In this document: positions 53,086 to 62,808 of the stretch, one piece after another
Layout of the letters: each line of letters opens with the position of its first letter
How positions within the stretch are numbered: the stretch's first letter is position 1
Assembly: GCA_029204225.1 (NCBI GenBank)
Contig: CM055102.1
Location: 30,851,632 to 30,915,631, forward strand
Reading direction: 5' to 3'
From: Diphasiastrum complanatum
Taxonomy: Eukaryota > Streptophyta > Lycopodiopsida > Lycopodiales > Lycopodiaceae
Length of the DNA stretch: 64,000 nucleotides
The notes under the pieces: generated by a model
Told to the model about the DNA's origin: nothing
Database searches by the model: none
The model's input: the letters and a program-made list of their open reading frames with translations, nothing else
Made by a program: the position numbers and the translations under genes

Positions 53086-53480
53086 GTGGGAGAGGAATTC
53101 GCAAGAATTTGCGAGCAGGGGGTATTCGCATACAGAAAGGGCCAGGTCAACAAAGAATTCGTGCAGAATTCACGAAGGGATCGCGAATGGGGTATTCATG
53201 GACAAGAAGGGGCAAGTCGAAGAAATCGCAAAGAATTTATGAACAGGAACGAGACAGGGGATTCGTGGGCAAAATTCGTAGGAATTCAAGAATCAGAGAA
53301 ATTCGTGAAGAAGTCACGGAGGAATTTGTGAAAAAGTCACGGAGAATTCGCAAAGCATTCATGAACAAGAAGGGGCAATTCGCAAAAAATTCATGGAAAA
53401 TTTGCGAGGGGAGGGGTAGGAGAATTCGTGAGGAGTTCGCAGAGATGGGGAATGGGTTCGTGGGATTCGCTACTAGATGT
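53086..53480. repeat. Purine-rich degenerate repeat of GAATTCGYRA type
   Basis: About 400 bases built from variants of 'gaattcgcra', 'aattcgtg' and 'agaaggggca'. GAATTC occurs six times and ATTCGY about fifteen times. The spacing is irregular, about 15-40 bases, so this is a degenerate minisatellite. The two overlapping plus-strand frames (81 and 129 codons, very rich in Arg, Lys and Glu) are explained by this composition and are not called as genes. Confidence 0.7.
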
Positions 53481-54499
53481 GAAAGTAATGTACTTTAGGA
53501 CCATAAATGGATCTACAAAAGATCAACAAGAGTGACTGGATGCTTGCTTAACAATCTATCAAAAAACTAGACACAAAAAAGTTGATCTAGATTGGCAATT
53601 TGACAAACAACAAGCATTAACAATCAAAAGCATTGATAAACATTGAAATCCGAGCCCACACGTGTGTACTACAGGCTGTAGTACGGCCTTCAACCTGAGA
53701 AACAAGTAGAAATTGATTTGGTTTCATTTGAATCACAAAAACTCAATGTACATAGTGAACTAGCTTGAGATTGCCAATGAGCTCCAAAAATTTTCTATCT
53801 TCTCACTATGGAGAGAGGGAATACATAGCAAATTCGACTTCCTTCTTGAAGTTAGGTGGATTTCCAGCATGTAATAAGGAAGTTAACTCACTCTCCTTGA
53901 CCTAAAATGAAACTCTAGTCTATTTCCTAGAGTTATGCTTGGTAGGTAGCTAGTTGGTCAAATTTTCACCTTAAACTTAGGTGTAGGTCCTATAAAGTAG
54001 GGATGACCGCCAAATAGACATGGCCAACTCTCTTGAATTGACCTAACCTACATTAGAATGGGTTTCCCATGTGGCATCATGGCCTCACATGTGTCGGACC
54101 CACTTGTGTACACAATTTACACTATTCTACATGGTTTTTGATCAAGCTAGATTTGCCAATTTTTGGCAATTCTTCACACTAGAGTCGCCAGAAATTGTCG
54201 GGAGCTCACACGTGTGATGGAAATTAGTAGGGAGGCTGTTTTTTTTTTCTTAACAAAAACTTCAAAATGAAGAATTTGAAAAAAAAAATCTACAAAAGAA
54301 CAAAACTTCAAAAGTGAAAAGTTGAAGTGCTTCTCTCCCAAATTTTCTACGAAAACTAGGTTTATACCTCCTCCTCAAGAATTGCCATATCTCTCTCAAT
54401 TTGCAACCAAATTGGCTGCACATTCGCTCAAATTCAAGCTAAGAGTGAGATCTACAATCTTACAGAAACACAGTCATAAAATTCGACATGTTATAGAAT
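53481..54499 (-). other. Unassigned; possible degenerate LTR
   Basis: Read on the minus strand, tgtgaagaattgccaaaaat near 54178 resembles the tgtgaaaattgtcaac start of element B's LTR, and CTTTATAGG near 53990 could be a TATA box. No second copy or right end is found, so a solo LTR is only a possibility. No gene is seen. Confidence 0.3.
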
Positions 54500-55198
54500 A
54501 CACGAATGGTATTCAATATATACATAATTTTACAGGTGTGCAGATGAAAAAAGTACAAAGTGGATGTGCTGTCTGTGGGAGATCGTGGGAGAATGTTGTT
54601 GTTGTCAAATATGATTTCACAGTTGCATGGGATGAGCATAAAAAGGCCGCGACGTCAGTCTTTGCTGAAATGAACATTGGTGAAGATGCAAAAAATGTGA
54701 CACTCTGACAAATGCTTTAAGATTTGATTTACAAGGTGCCTTCGCTTTTCTGTAAGGGCACCTTCAACATTTTGTAAGGCAGTGTCATCTTTTTTGCTTG
54801 TCACAGATCACGTGTAAAAACACAGTGCTGCATTTTTCGCCTTTTTCTCTTGTGAAAAATTACTTGTATTTATGCAGACAGTCATGTTTTTTTCGCCTGT
54901 CTAATTTTACATGTAAATATGCAAACTGTGCGACAACATGAGTAAAAATGTAGCATGAATTGAGGCAAATTAAAATATGATTTAGGAGAGTAGAGGAGAT
55001 AGATCCAACACCCTCCCTTAATATGGATCCGTGAACGTCTTGATGTTCATACTAAGCAATGCAAAAAACTTATTGTGTGCATTAACACTTAATGCCTTTG
55101 TGAATATATTCGCAACCATGTCATGTGTTCTATAGTACATTAAGCTCACCTCCTTGTTGAGAACCTTGCCCCTGATGTAGTGATATCTGATTTGAATG
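54500..55198 (-). repeat. Copia 3' LTR fragment with polypurine tract and RNase H end
   Basis: From about 54500 to 55010 the sequence matches the LTR at 12528-13656 and ends in gatccaaca. A polypurine tract (TAAGGGAGGG on the minus strand) follows at 55011-55020, then the RNase H 3' end, similar to 13671-13830, up to about 55196, where it stops abruptly. The U5 side of the LTR is missing on the left. The plus-strand frame at 54322-54708 crosses this LTR. Confidence 0.75.
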
Positions 55199-55400
55199 GA
55201 GTCCCCAACTTAGCCGAAGTCCCCGATGCCAACGAGTTGCCAAGGCACCAACCTCACTCCAAGTCATCGACGACACTGAAGTGACCAAAGTGGCCGAAGT
55301 CCACGAAGGCAACAAAGGCAGTGAAGAGAAACCAAGGCACAAGACACCGAAGTGCCCGACGCCAACGAAGTCCCCGATGAGGACTCAACCCCAGCTATGA
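55199..55400. repeat. GC-rich patch with degenerate internal repeats
   Basis: About 200 bases with clearly higher GC than either side, made of variants of 'gccgaagtccccgatgccaa' (55214, 55288, 55354-55380). It starts exactly where the copia relic ends. The plus strand gives only a 27-codon frame. It may be a captured fragment or a minisatellite; the origin is unknown. Confidence 0.55.
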
Positions 55401-55796
55401 GCAAAGCCAAAAGTTGAGCCAAACACGTCAAATGTCAAGTACATCATCAGAGCTCGATGAGCGTGATAGTTTGAATGTCACATCTCAGCCGTTAAGTCCT
55501 TGTAGTTGAGCAAAGTAACAAGAAAATAGTTAGTTGTGTTTTTAGCTTAAACTATCTTCTAATGCTTAGCTAATTAGTTCTTATAATCAGATCAAGCATG
55601 CTATATGTATTGGAGATCGGATACAGATAGGGGAGTGGAAGAAGCATACATAGTGTGTGTGTGGAAGAGGTCGATGAATGCAGTCTTGCAGTAGCAGACG
55701 CATATTATCAGACCAAAGCTTAAGTACTAGTTGTCACTAGTAAGGGAGATACCTCTCTTACTTCCATGCGCTGATCTGGGAAAGACAACAGTTTTA
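55401..55796. other. Unassigned, possibly LTR-like
   Basis: AT-rich with a short TG run near 55651. 'catctcagccgttaag' near 55483 resembles wording common in plant LTR U3 regions, but no ends or second copy are found. At about 55797 the gypsy gag begins. Confidence 0.35.
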
Positions 55797-57550
55797 AAGA
55801 GGATTCTTCAAATCCAGCACAAAAAAGTGGCTCCTGATGGACTTCTGGTTCTTCTTGAGCTAACTTTTGCGTTAAGACTTCTTTTGCTTTTGGCACCAAC
55901 TTTAGGAACTCTCCCAATGAAATATTGATCTTGCTAGACAAAATCTTCATGAGTAATTTTGTATGCGGTGCTTCCGATTCAATCATCTTGAAGGGTTCTT
56001 CATGATGATGTAATTGATCATTCATATCCGTACGTAAATTTCTTGGAGGCTGCAATGGTGAAGACCGAACTTCAACCGTTACTTTAGCAGCTTCAAGTTC
56101 CTCTTCTTCTTGCAGAAGTTTAATCCACTGTCTCATACCCTGATATCTTCGTTTTTGTGCATTAAGATTTGGATAGCTCCCGATGCTGTTGGTGTATCAT
56201 TCAATGGTATAAAATCAGCAGGTACTGGATCCAATATTGGTTCTTTTTGCTTTTGTGCTTTGGTGACCACCGTCAAGGGTGCACTTGATTTATTCTGAGC
56301 GACTGATCCTTGCTTGATTGTTATCAAATTTACAAGTGCTATAGCTAGTGGTGGCTTTGGTCTTGCTGAACAGTCTTTATAGCAATGCCCATATCTACAA
56401 TCACGACAGAATGGTACAAATTTTTCTTTATTTGGGCATTCTACAACTCTGTGATTTTGTCCACATGCAAAGCATCCAAGTGGTGCTCTGGTCCAACTTC
56501 TAGTGTTCCAGGTATCCAAGAGTAGATTGTCGTAGTCTTGCTGCTGGATTTCCTCCATAATGTGGATCTCGATATCCCATTTGGACATATCGTTGCTGAA
56601 TTATCCGAGGGTTGAAGTTGCAAAAAGCAGTTTCATGGTCAGGTGAATTACAAAGATGGCAAACACTGATTTCCATTCGTTTTTTCAATTGAGGACACTC
56701 GTTCACTGTGTGATTTCCTGTACAAATAGAACACTTGATATTTTTTCTGGTAGAAAAAACCTTTGCAAACTTCTCAGATTCTTTGTTTGCTTCTCCGTGG
56801 AAATTTTCCAATGCTTTGATCTTCTCATCAAATTGCAACTGCAACTTTTCCATCTGTTTCTGCTAGGTCTTCTCAAGTTTCTCGAACTCATTAAGCATCA
56901 TTTCTGCAGTAGCACTGGCATTCGTTGATGCAATAGTGGTGGATGTCGTAGTAGTCTGCTCTACTATATAAGGCAACATAGTAACATTCGGCTCATCATC
57001 TGAATATTCATCCTCCTCCCAAATTGCATCATCCTTAGCATTTTGAAAAGTACGTACTCATTATGGCGTTTGAGCTCACGTCTGATCCGTTTAGGTAGAC
57101 CTGACAAAAACCACATAATCATGGCATTTTCATTAATTAGCTCAGGTTCGCATTCAGATCTAAGACGTTTCACTCTTTCGATGTAATCTCGAACCATTTT
57201 CCACTTTTCCATTTTAACTTTACTTAAAAGTAGGAAAGAGTTTTCCATAAACTTCTGCGATTTGAACCATGTAATAAGGGCTCGTTTAACAACCTCCCAA
57301 TCTGTACACTCCATTTCATCTTGGTGATAGTACCAATCTTGTGCTGCACCTGTTAAGGCCATAGGAAACAGCTTAAGTTTATCTTGAGGATAAATCTCAC
57401 CATAGACCTCACAGGATTCAACATAGATTTAAAGAAATCTAACTGGATCTGTTAATCCATTATATTTGGGTAGATTCAATCGGGGTGATCTTCTAACAAT
57501 AATTGGATTGACCTCCTCTGGAGCACCTCCAGGAGCAGCTCTAGGGGCAA
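55797..57550 (-). pseudogene. Gypsy gag, second copy
   Basis: The same gag as at 47855-49780. Minus-strand parts: 57362-56964 (ALTGAAQDWYYHQDE), 56853-56500 (KLQLQFDEKIKALENFHGEA; knuckles CSICTGNHTVNEC and CHLCNSPDHETAFC), 56588-56133 (CFACGQNHRVVEC, CRDCRYGHCYKDC) and 56136-55800. Here the second knuckle keeps its His. Relative to the first copy an internal segment of about 45 codons is deleted before the third knuckle. It stops at about 55797, near where element A inserted in the other copy, and protease is absent. Confidence 0.87.
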
Positions 57551-58750
57551 CCATCTTTACAAATTTAGATCAAGCAGACAATGACATTGGATCTAGATTT
57601 TTCCAAAAAACTATCTTAGATCAAATCTGCTAGATCTATTCTCTTTTTCAAGAATCTGACTCTATATGATAAAAAAACTTTTTGAAATTCGATCAATCGA
57701 TACTTCTCAAAAATGATAAATCTCTCATACTCCAATTCAGAATATATCATATTTGATCTAAATTTTGACAGAGACTTGATTTGGAATATCAGAAACTAAA
57801 AATAGGACTGGAAAAGGTTCACTAGGCGAAGGTTAAACAGTGCTATTTTGAGAAAAAACTCTCTGTAGAATTTTTTTTGACAATTTCTTGAGAAATAAAC
57901 TTTGCCGACATCTCTGGTGAAAGATCTGACACAGATAAAACTATGAAAAACCGGACCAAGGTTTCTGACACAAGGAAATACAGTTTCTGTTGTTTGGCGA
58001 GGGTAAAATTCAAGATTTTCTATGATCTGATCAAGAAGAATCTTCATCGAAATCAAAACTAGTATTTTTCTATAAATAGAATGTTTTGAAAACTCGGCAA
58101 AAGTTATGGCAAAGGATCAAGAGTAATACTGGTAATTTTGCAAAAAAGTGACTTTTTTGACAAAAACATGGCAATATGAAAACTGATCCTCTAAAACCCT
58201 TTCTATTTTTGGTATTATTTTTTGTCGACTTGATAGTAGATAGATCTGAATCACTTCTAAGCATAGTGAATCAGGCGAAGGTTTATTTTCTATATTTTTA
58301 GAGTTTTGGTGATTTTTTGGTATTTTTTGACGGTTTTTTTGATGTTTCTGAAAATCTTCTAGGAATTAATCTTCACCCTTCAAACTAAAGGTTCTGTGAA
58401 CAAAACCAAAGGTGTCTGCAACTCGGCAAAGGTCTCCTAAAAGAGGGTAAAAATTTCTAAGCTCTAATGATGCTTTTTGTCTCTTTTTAACCAAATCTGG
58501 CAGATTTGACCGATTTTTGTTATTTTCTCTGATATCTCAGATCCAAACAGATCTTAAGATTGGTGATCTGAATAAGTTTTCCTATCTAATAATCGAATTA
58601 GATTTCAAACAAGAAAATCCACTCAAATCAAACAAAATCAATCCCAAACTAACTCTAAAATCAGATCTAGCATTGTTCATGCCACAACAAGATGCCTAAT
58701 GCAAGCTAACCATCAACCAAACATGCTGCAAACTGAAAAATTGGCATAGC
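57551..58750 (-). other. Gypsy leader, second copy
   Basis: 1.2 kb without a gene, collinear with 49781-50983. GGCRAAGGTT-like words recur at corresponding places (about 57826, 58276, 58425 among others). Confidence 0.65.
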
Positions 58751-58767
58751 TCTCCGGCAACGGCCCA
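58751..58767 (-). other. Gypsy primer binding site, second copy
   Basis: Minus strand reads TGGGCCGTTGCCGGAGA, close to the gypsy primer type but with a base lost near the start. Confidence 0.75.
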
Positions 58768-58777
58768 AAAATTGTAG

Positions 58778-59520
58778 TGGGTTTCTTTCCTTGTCTATCC
58801 TCAGCCCAAGATCTAATCAATCTACCATCAAGGAGATGAAGTTAGTTGTCACGCGTAGGCTCGTTCCCATGAGAGCGATAGTATACTTCAGATTTCAACA
58901 TGAATGGAGGATCTAACACTAACATCCATTAATACTAAGCATTAACACTACATCCATTAACCCTAAATCCACAACAATGATAGAAACTTACTCTTTCTTT
59001 CTCTCCCTTTCTCTCTCACAAAAAACATAAAAAAGTAGCAATCTCAATAATGATCAAATCCAACAATTAGCAAAATCCAAAGAAAGCATGAGAAATGGAG
59101 GAAAAGAGAGGAAGAGCAAGGACATTCATCAATCCATTTCTAAAGAGAACCAATCTGCTTTATTGAAATGAGAAAATGAACATCAGGAGCAACTTGAGTT
59201 GGTCCCTTTTTATAGTAGAGAGGAGGACCCTGGCCTTTGAATCCTATTTGTCCAGTCTTGTCTCTCTTTTTATTCAAATTTAAAAAAGTGTGGGAACCAT
59301 CAAAATTGGAGGGAAACCCAACTTTATTCACTAACTTGACATTTAGGCTCTGCGACATTAAAAGTCCCGCAAAAAGGCCTAAAGTTCTTTTATTAACTTT
59401 TAACTGATCAATCAAATAACTATGTGATCATTGGGTTGGACTTACACATGCAGGGTGCCAAATTCCTCTCACTTATTAACTAGGGTTAGGGTTGCCTTGG
59501 GATCCGCAAACCCTCTAACA
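58778..59520 (-). repeat. 5' LTR, second gypsy copy
   Basis: 743 bases with the same ends (tgggtttc and ctaaca) and the same TATA-like TATAAAAAGG on the minus strand as the LTR at 51012-51766. Several small indels distinguish them. Similarity stops exactly at 59520, confirming the LTR edge. Confidence 0.82.
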
Positions 59521-60003
59521 AAGGCGAAAAAAGACAAAGGAGCCTTAAAAATGTTTAAGGCACAAAAAAATCTCAAAGGGGAAAAATGTGAAGCTCGAAA
59601 GCATGTAGTCGGCCTTCGGTTTTCAGGATGCTCATTACTTGAACGATTTGTTTAAGACTGAGCATAAGAAATCTCACAAAACTAGCAACGAAGGAGGCTG
59701 AGTTTTTACAAGATATATAGACTCCAAAGCCTAGTAGTATTCCATATAGGATTCCCATTCTCAACTAGTTGCTTTTGATCACCTCTGCATGCATATAAAG
59801 CCATCAATCGCCATGCACTAGAACCACATGTCCTGATGGGTGTGCTTGCGTCCTCACAAGGTTGTTGATTACATTCCTTGCCCGGTCTAGAATGGCAAGG
59901 CATAATTAACAAACTTGGAATACGAAATATCCAAGTGTAGAATTAAGCCAAATCCCATATAAAAGCCATGGACGTAACAAGGATCATCGGCTAAAAGCAT
60001 GGT
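59521..60003. other. Unassigned sequence
   Basis: No gene or repeat recognised. The first 5 bases (aaggc) would be the right-hand target duplication of the gypsy copy, but its left partner is lost. Confidence 0.45.
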
Positions 60004-60511
60004 TTGGTGGTACAACATGTACTTTCAAGGACACTACCTTTTTTGGGTAGAAATACATTTTTGTATTATTATACACTATTTTCAACTAATACTTTTGACT
60101 TGCAATAACTTTTTAATCGTACCTTGGAAGTATGTCATTTAACATATCATTGGAAAGTGCTTGTGAAGTGCTTTTTAGTGCACCAAACTCCGCTGAGATT
60201 GGAGTTACCACTAAAAAGTTATGTCATTTTTAATGTGGACTCAAAAAATTATGATGAATAAAATCCCCATACTTTTGACTTGCCATAGCTTTTTAACCGT
60301 AGCTCGGAAGTATGTCATCTAACATACCACTGAAAATTGCTCGTCAAGTGCTTTCTAACGCACCAGACTCTATTAAAATTGGACTTACCACTAAAAAGTT
60401 ATGTCATTTTTAATGTGGACTCAAAACAATTATGAGTAATAAAATCCCCAAAAAGTAAAATGTACTACCAAAAGGTAGAATGAAAAATGGGTTCTTTTTT
60501 TGTACCACCAA
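60004..60511. mobile_element. MITE-like element with a duplicated internal module
   Basis: The ends are inverted repeats: TTGGTGGTACAA (60004-60015) is exactly matched in reverse at 60500-60511, and similarity continues inward for about 60 bases (ctaccttttttgggtag against its counterpart near 60460-60475). Inside are two tandem copies of a roughly 180-base module, each starting 'acttttgacttgc.ata' (60090 and 60272) and ending 'taatgtggactcaaaa'. One copy of the same module lies inside the insertion at 6261-6636. There is no coding capacity and no clear target duplication. Confidence 0.7.
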
Positions 60512-61067
60512 TTAGTCCATTAATTGATCTAATTTTTTCACACTTAGTATTACCACTTATTGGAAAATCTCTTAATCATTAGCATTCCTTTCATACTACG
60601 AGAGTAATTTTGGCAATATTGATAAATAAATATGAAAAAACTTAAGATTTCTTATGTCAAAGCATTTGAATTTTGTGTTTCCAAAACCCTTAGATAAACT
60701 TCCGAAGCCTTTCTTCACTTTCTTCGACTTTCTTGCATATCTCGGATTTATGTCAAAGTCATAAAACATGACAGTCTTCATATTTACACTGAGTTTTGCG
60801 CAGTTTGTATTTTTCAGTTTTTAGCAACGAAGTCAAAAATATGACTCAGCACATGGCTTCACTGACATTCGCATTCTTCGGCTTTTTTGAAAAAGTCGAA
60901 CTTTGTTGTGGTCATGCCTTCACAGCTATTCCAACACTCTTTTGTATTTTTCAAATTTTGTGACATCGCCTTTTCACAGTTTTCGAATTTTTGAATTAGT
61001 GCAAGAATGGGTAGTGTAAGTAGCAGAATGTAGCTAAAGCACGGAAGATAGAGATAGCCAACCAAAA
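60512..61067. other. Unassigned sequence with a small open frame
   Basis: No recognised feature. A 68-codon minus-strand frame (61065-60859) starts with a hydrophobic stretch (YILLLTLPILALI) and has six Cys, resembling a small secreted peptide in outline only. I do not call it a gene. Confidence 0.4.
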
Positions 61068-61683
61068 GCCGTTAGAATTAACGTAAGACTTTTTTTATTA
61101 CTATAGATTAGATTAATCATCTCTCATGCAAAGTTAGATTAATCAAATCTCTCTGTTCCTTAAATATGGGAACAACGTGAGAGAGAAATATGCACAACAA
61201 TAAAGTGCAGATGTACAAAAGATAGAGGCAGGAGTGTGTGTGCTAGCAGTAGCTAGTTACTCGTGAGAGAGCGTAGCTCTCTTGCGGTGACATGTTTTTT
61301 GGGATCCGAGCAATGCTCACAATTTTGATGTAAACTCTATTATGATAATATATGAAATAGATGATTTTCATCTTATATCCAATATGTGCAATGTGTGCAA
61401 TCTGTGATTTCTATGATGCTTGCTTACAATAGTTACAAGTTTTGTTATTTTTTCAGTTGTTGTATGATGTTAAACATTGTCTATTGTTTGTTAATCAATA
61501 TCAGAACTATTGTAACAGTTTGTACCTTGGAAGAGGTTAGATCGTAGTTTGTAGCAGTAGCTGCAACTGAGTAGATTGACTCTATCTAGCTTTACAACTG
61601 GAATCAGAGTGGCGCAGCCAGACCGGTGAAATCACATCAACGAATTAGAGCTGCACAAGTGTCTCCTAATATTTTTCCATCAG
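61068..61683 (+). repeat. Copia 5' LTR
   Basis: The right end is fixed by the primer site at 61684. The left end is placed at cgttagaattaacg by analogy with tgttag-type starts and is uncertain. Near its 3' end, 61603-61618 is identical to the first 16 bases of plant initiator tRNA-Met. Confidence 0.6.
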
Positions 61684-61696
61684 TGGTATCAGAGCC
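61684..61696 (+). other. Primer binding site, initiator tRNA-Met type
   Basis: Exact TGGTATCAGAGCC, followed 15 bases later by the gag start codon. Confidence 0.92.
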
Positions 61697-61710
61697 TGGT
61701 TATTCAAACT

Positions 61711-62540
61711 ATGGCTTCAATTAGTAGCATCCAATTGAGTATTTGCATAGTTCTTGAGACACATCGGTCAAATTATTTGGCCTAAAAAATGAAAAAAAAA
61801 TTTCTCATCTTGAGAGGAGAAGCTTTATGTCCCTAGGTAGATAAAGAAATGCCTGCAAATACAAGCAAAGAACTTCCTGAATGGAAGGAGAAGAATGACA
61901 AAGCAGTAGCTGTCATATCATCGTCAATAGAATATAGCATCACTCTTGACTTCACATCTATCTTGAATGAGATCAAAGAAGAAGTGGAGGCTCACGAGCA
62001 CTATGATGACAAGAACGAGTTAGATCAAGCTCTCTACAACAACAAAGAGCAACAAAAGAAGAAGTCTCAGCCTAAGAGGGAGTCAAATCAGAGACCAGAA
62101 CGAAGTCAACATAAAGAGGGAGATCAAGAAGGCAGATGGAAAGGAAGGAGCAAGCACAAACAACAAGGTGGTGAGAAGAAGACTTGCATGAGATGAAGAT
62201 GTGATGGTCACACAAAAATTCATCTGCTTATTTGTGCACTGATGTGTGTGTCACATCACAAGCTGATACCAGAAGGTATTATTAATTCAGATACTATATC
62301 ACATTTCATGACAACAAAGCAGATAATTGCTGATTTTCAACAAACAGATTTCTCCACATATATAATTCCATGAGATGGTTCCAGACATCAAGTCAGTGGA
62401 ACAAGAGTACTGCTGCTACACCAATGGCAGAGACATGATGCTTGATGATGTCCTATACGTGCCTACACTACAAAAAGATCTGCTATCTATGGCAAAGATC
62501 ATAGATGCAGGCATGTCTGTCACATTCTCAGGTGACTAAT
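61711..62540 (+). pseudogene. Copia gag with protease remnant
   Basis: The frame starts MASISSIQLSICIVLETHRS then NYLA, a stop, KMKKKFLILRGEALCP and a stop. It continues at 61849-62196 with ELPEWKEKNDKAVAVISSS and a highly charged tail (KKSQPKRESNQRPERSQHKE). A decayed protease follows (NSDTISHFMTTKQI), where the catalytic Asp-Ser-Gly-Ala reads SDTISH. Most of gag's capsid core is missing between AVISSS and LDFTSILNEIKEE. Sequence of this element stops near 62540. Confidence 0.75.
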
Positions 62541-62723
62541 CTTCAATTTATCTCTCTTTTTGTATTAGATAGGATTTAGTTAGCCATCTTTCTAGTTGGG
62601 TAAGCCTTAGCAAGATTTGCAAAAGATGAGATTATGTTCTCTCTTGGGGAACGATCAAACCTTCTATACTACGTAATTCATCAATTTTGTGGAAATCTAT
62701 AACGACTAGGCCACTACATAATT
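62541..62723 (+). repeat. Gypsy 5' LTR, 3' part
   Basis: About 180 bases before the primer site resemble the corresponding sequence at 19860-19950 ('cttggggaacgat', 'ataatttggcacc'). The rest of the LTR on the left is missing or was replaced by the copia fragment. Confidence 0.55.
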
Positions 62724-62742
62724 TGGCACCGTTGCCGGGGAG
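62724..62742 (+). other. Gypsy primer binding site
   Basis: TGGCACCGTTGCCGGGGAG, an excellent match to the Athila/Tat-type gypsy primer site. Confidence 0.88.
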
Positions 62743-62808
62743 ATAAATTTTACTTTTTGCAATATTTTTAAGTGTATTACATCTATGAATCTTTCTCATG
62801 TAATGCAT

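Noticed and set aside
53109-53498. Arg/Lys/Glu-rich frame of 129 codons
   Set aside because: Two plus-strand frames overlap here and both are explained by the purine-rich GAATTC-type repeat; the sequence has no motif or sensible domain structure.
54322-54708. 128-codon frame with a CxxC motif
   Set aside because: Its second half is LTR sequence of the family at 12528-13656; only the shared antisense LTR peptide is kept as a finding.
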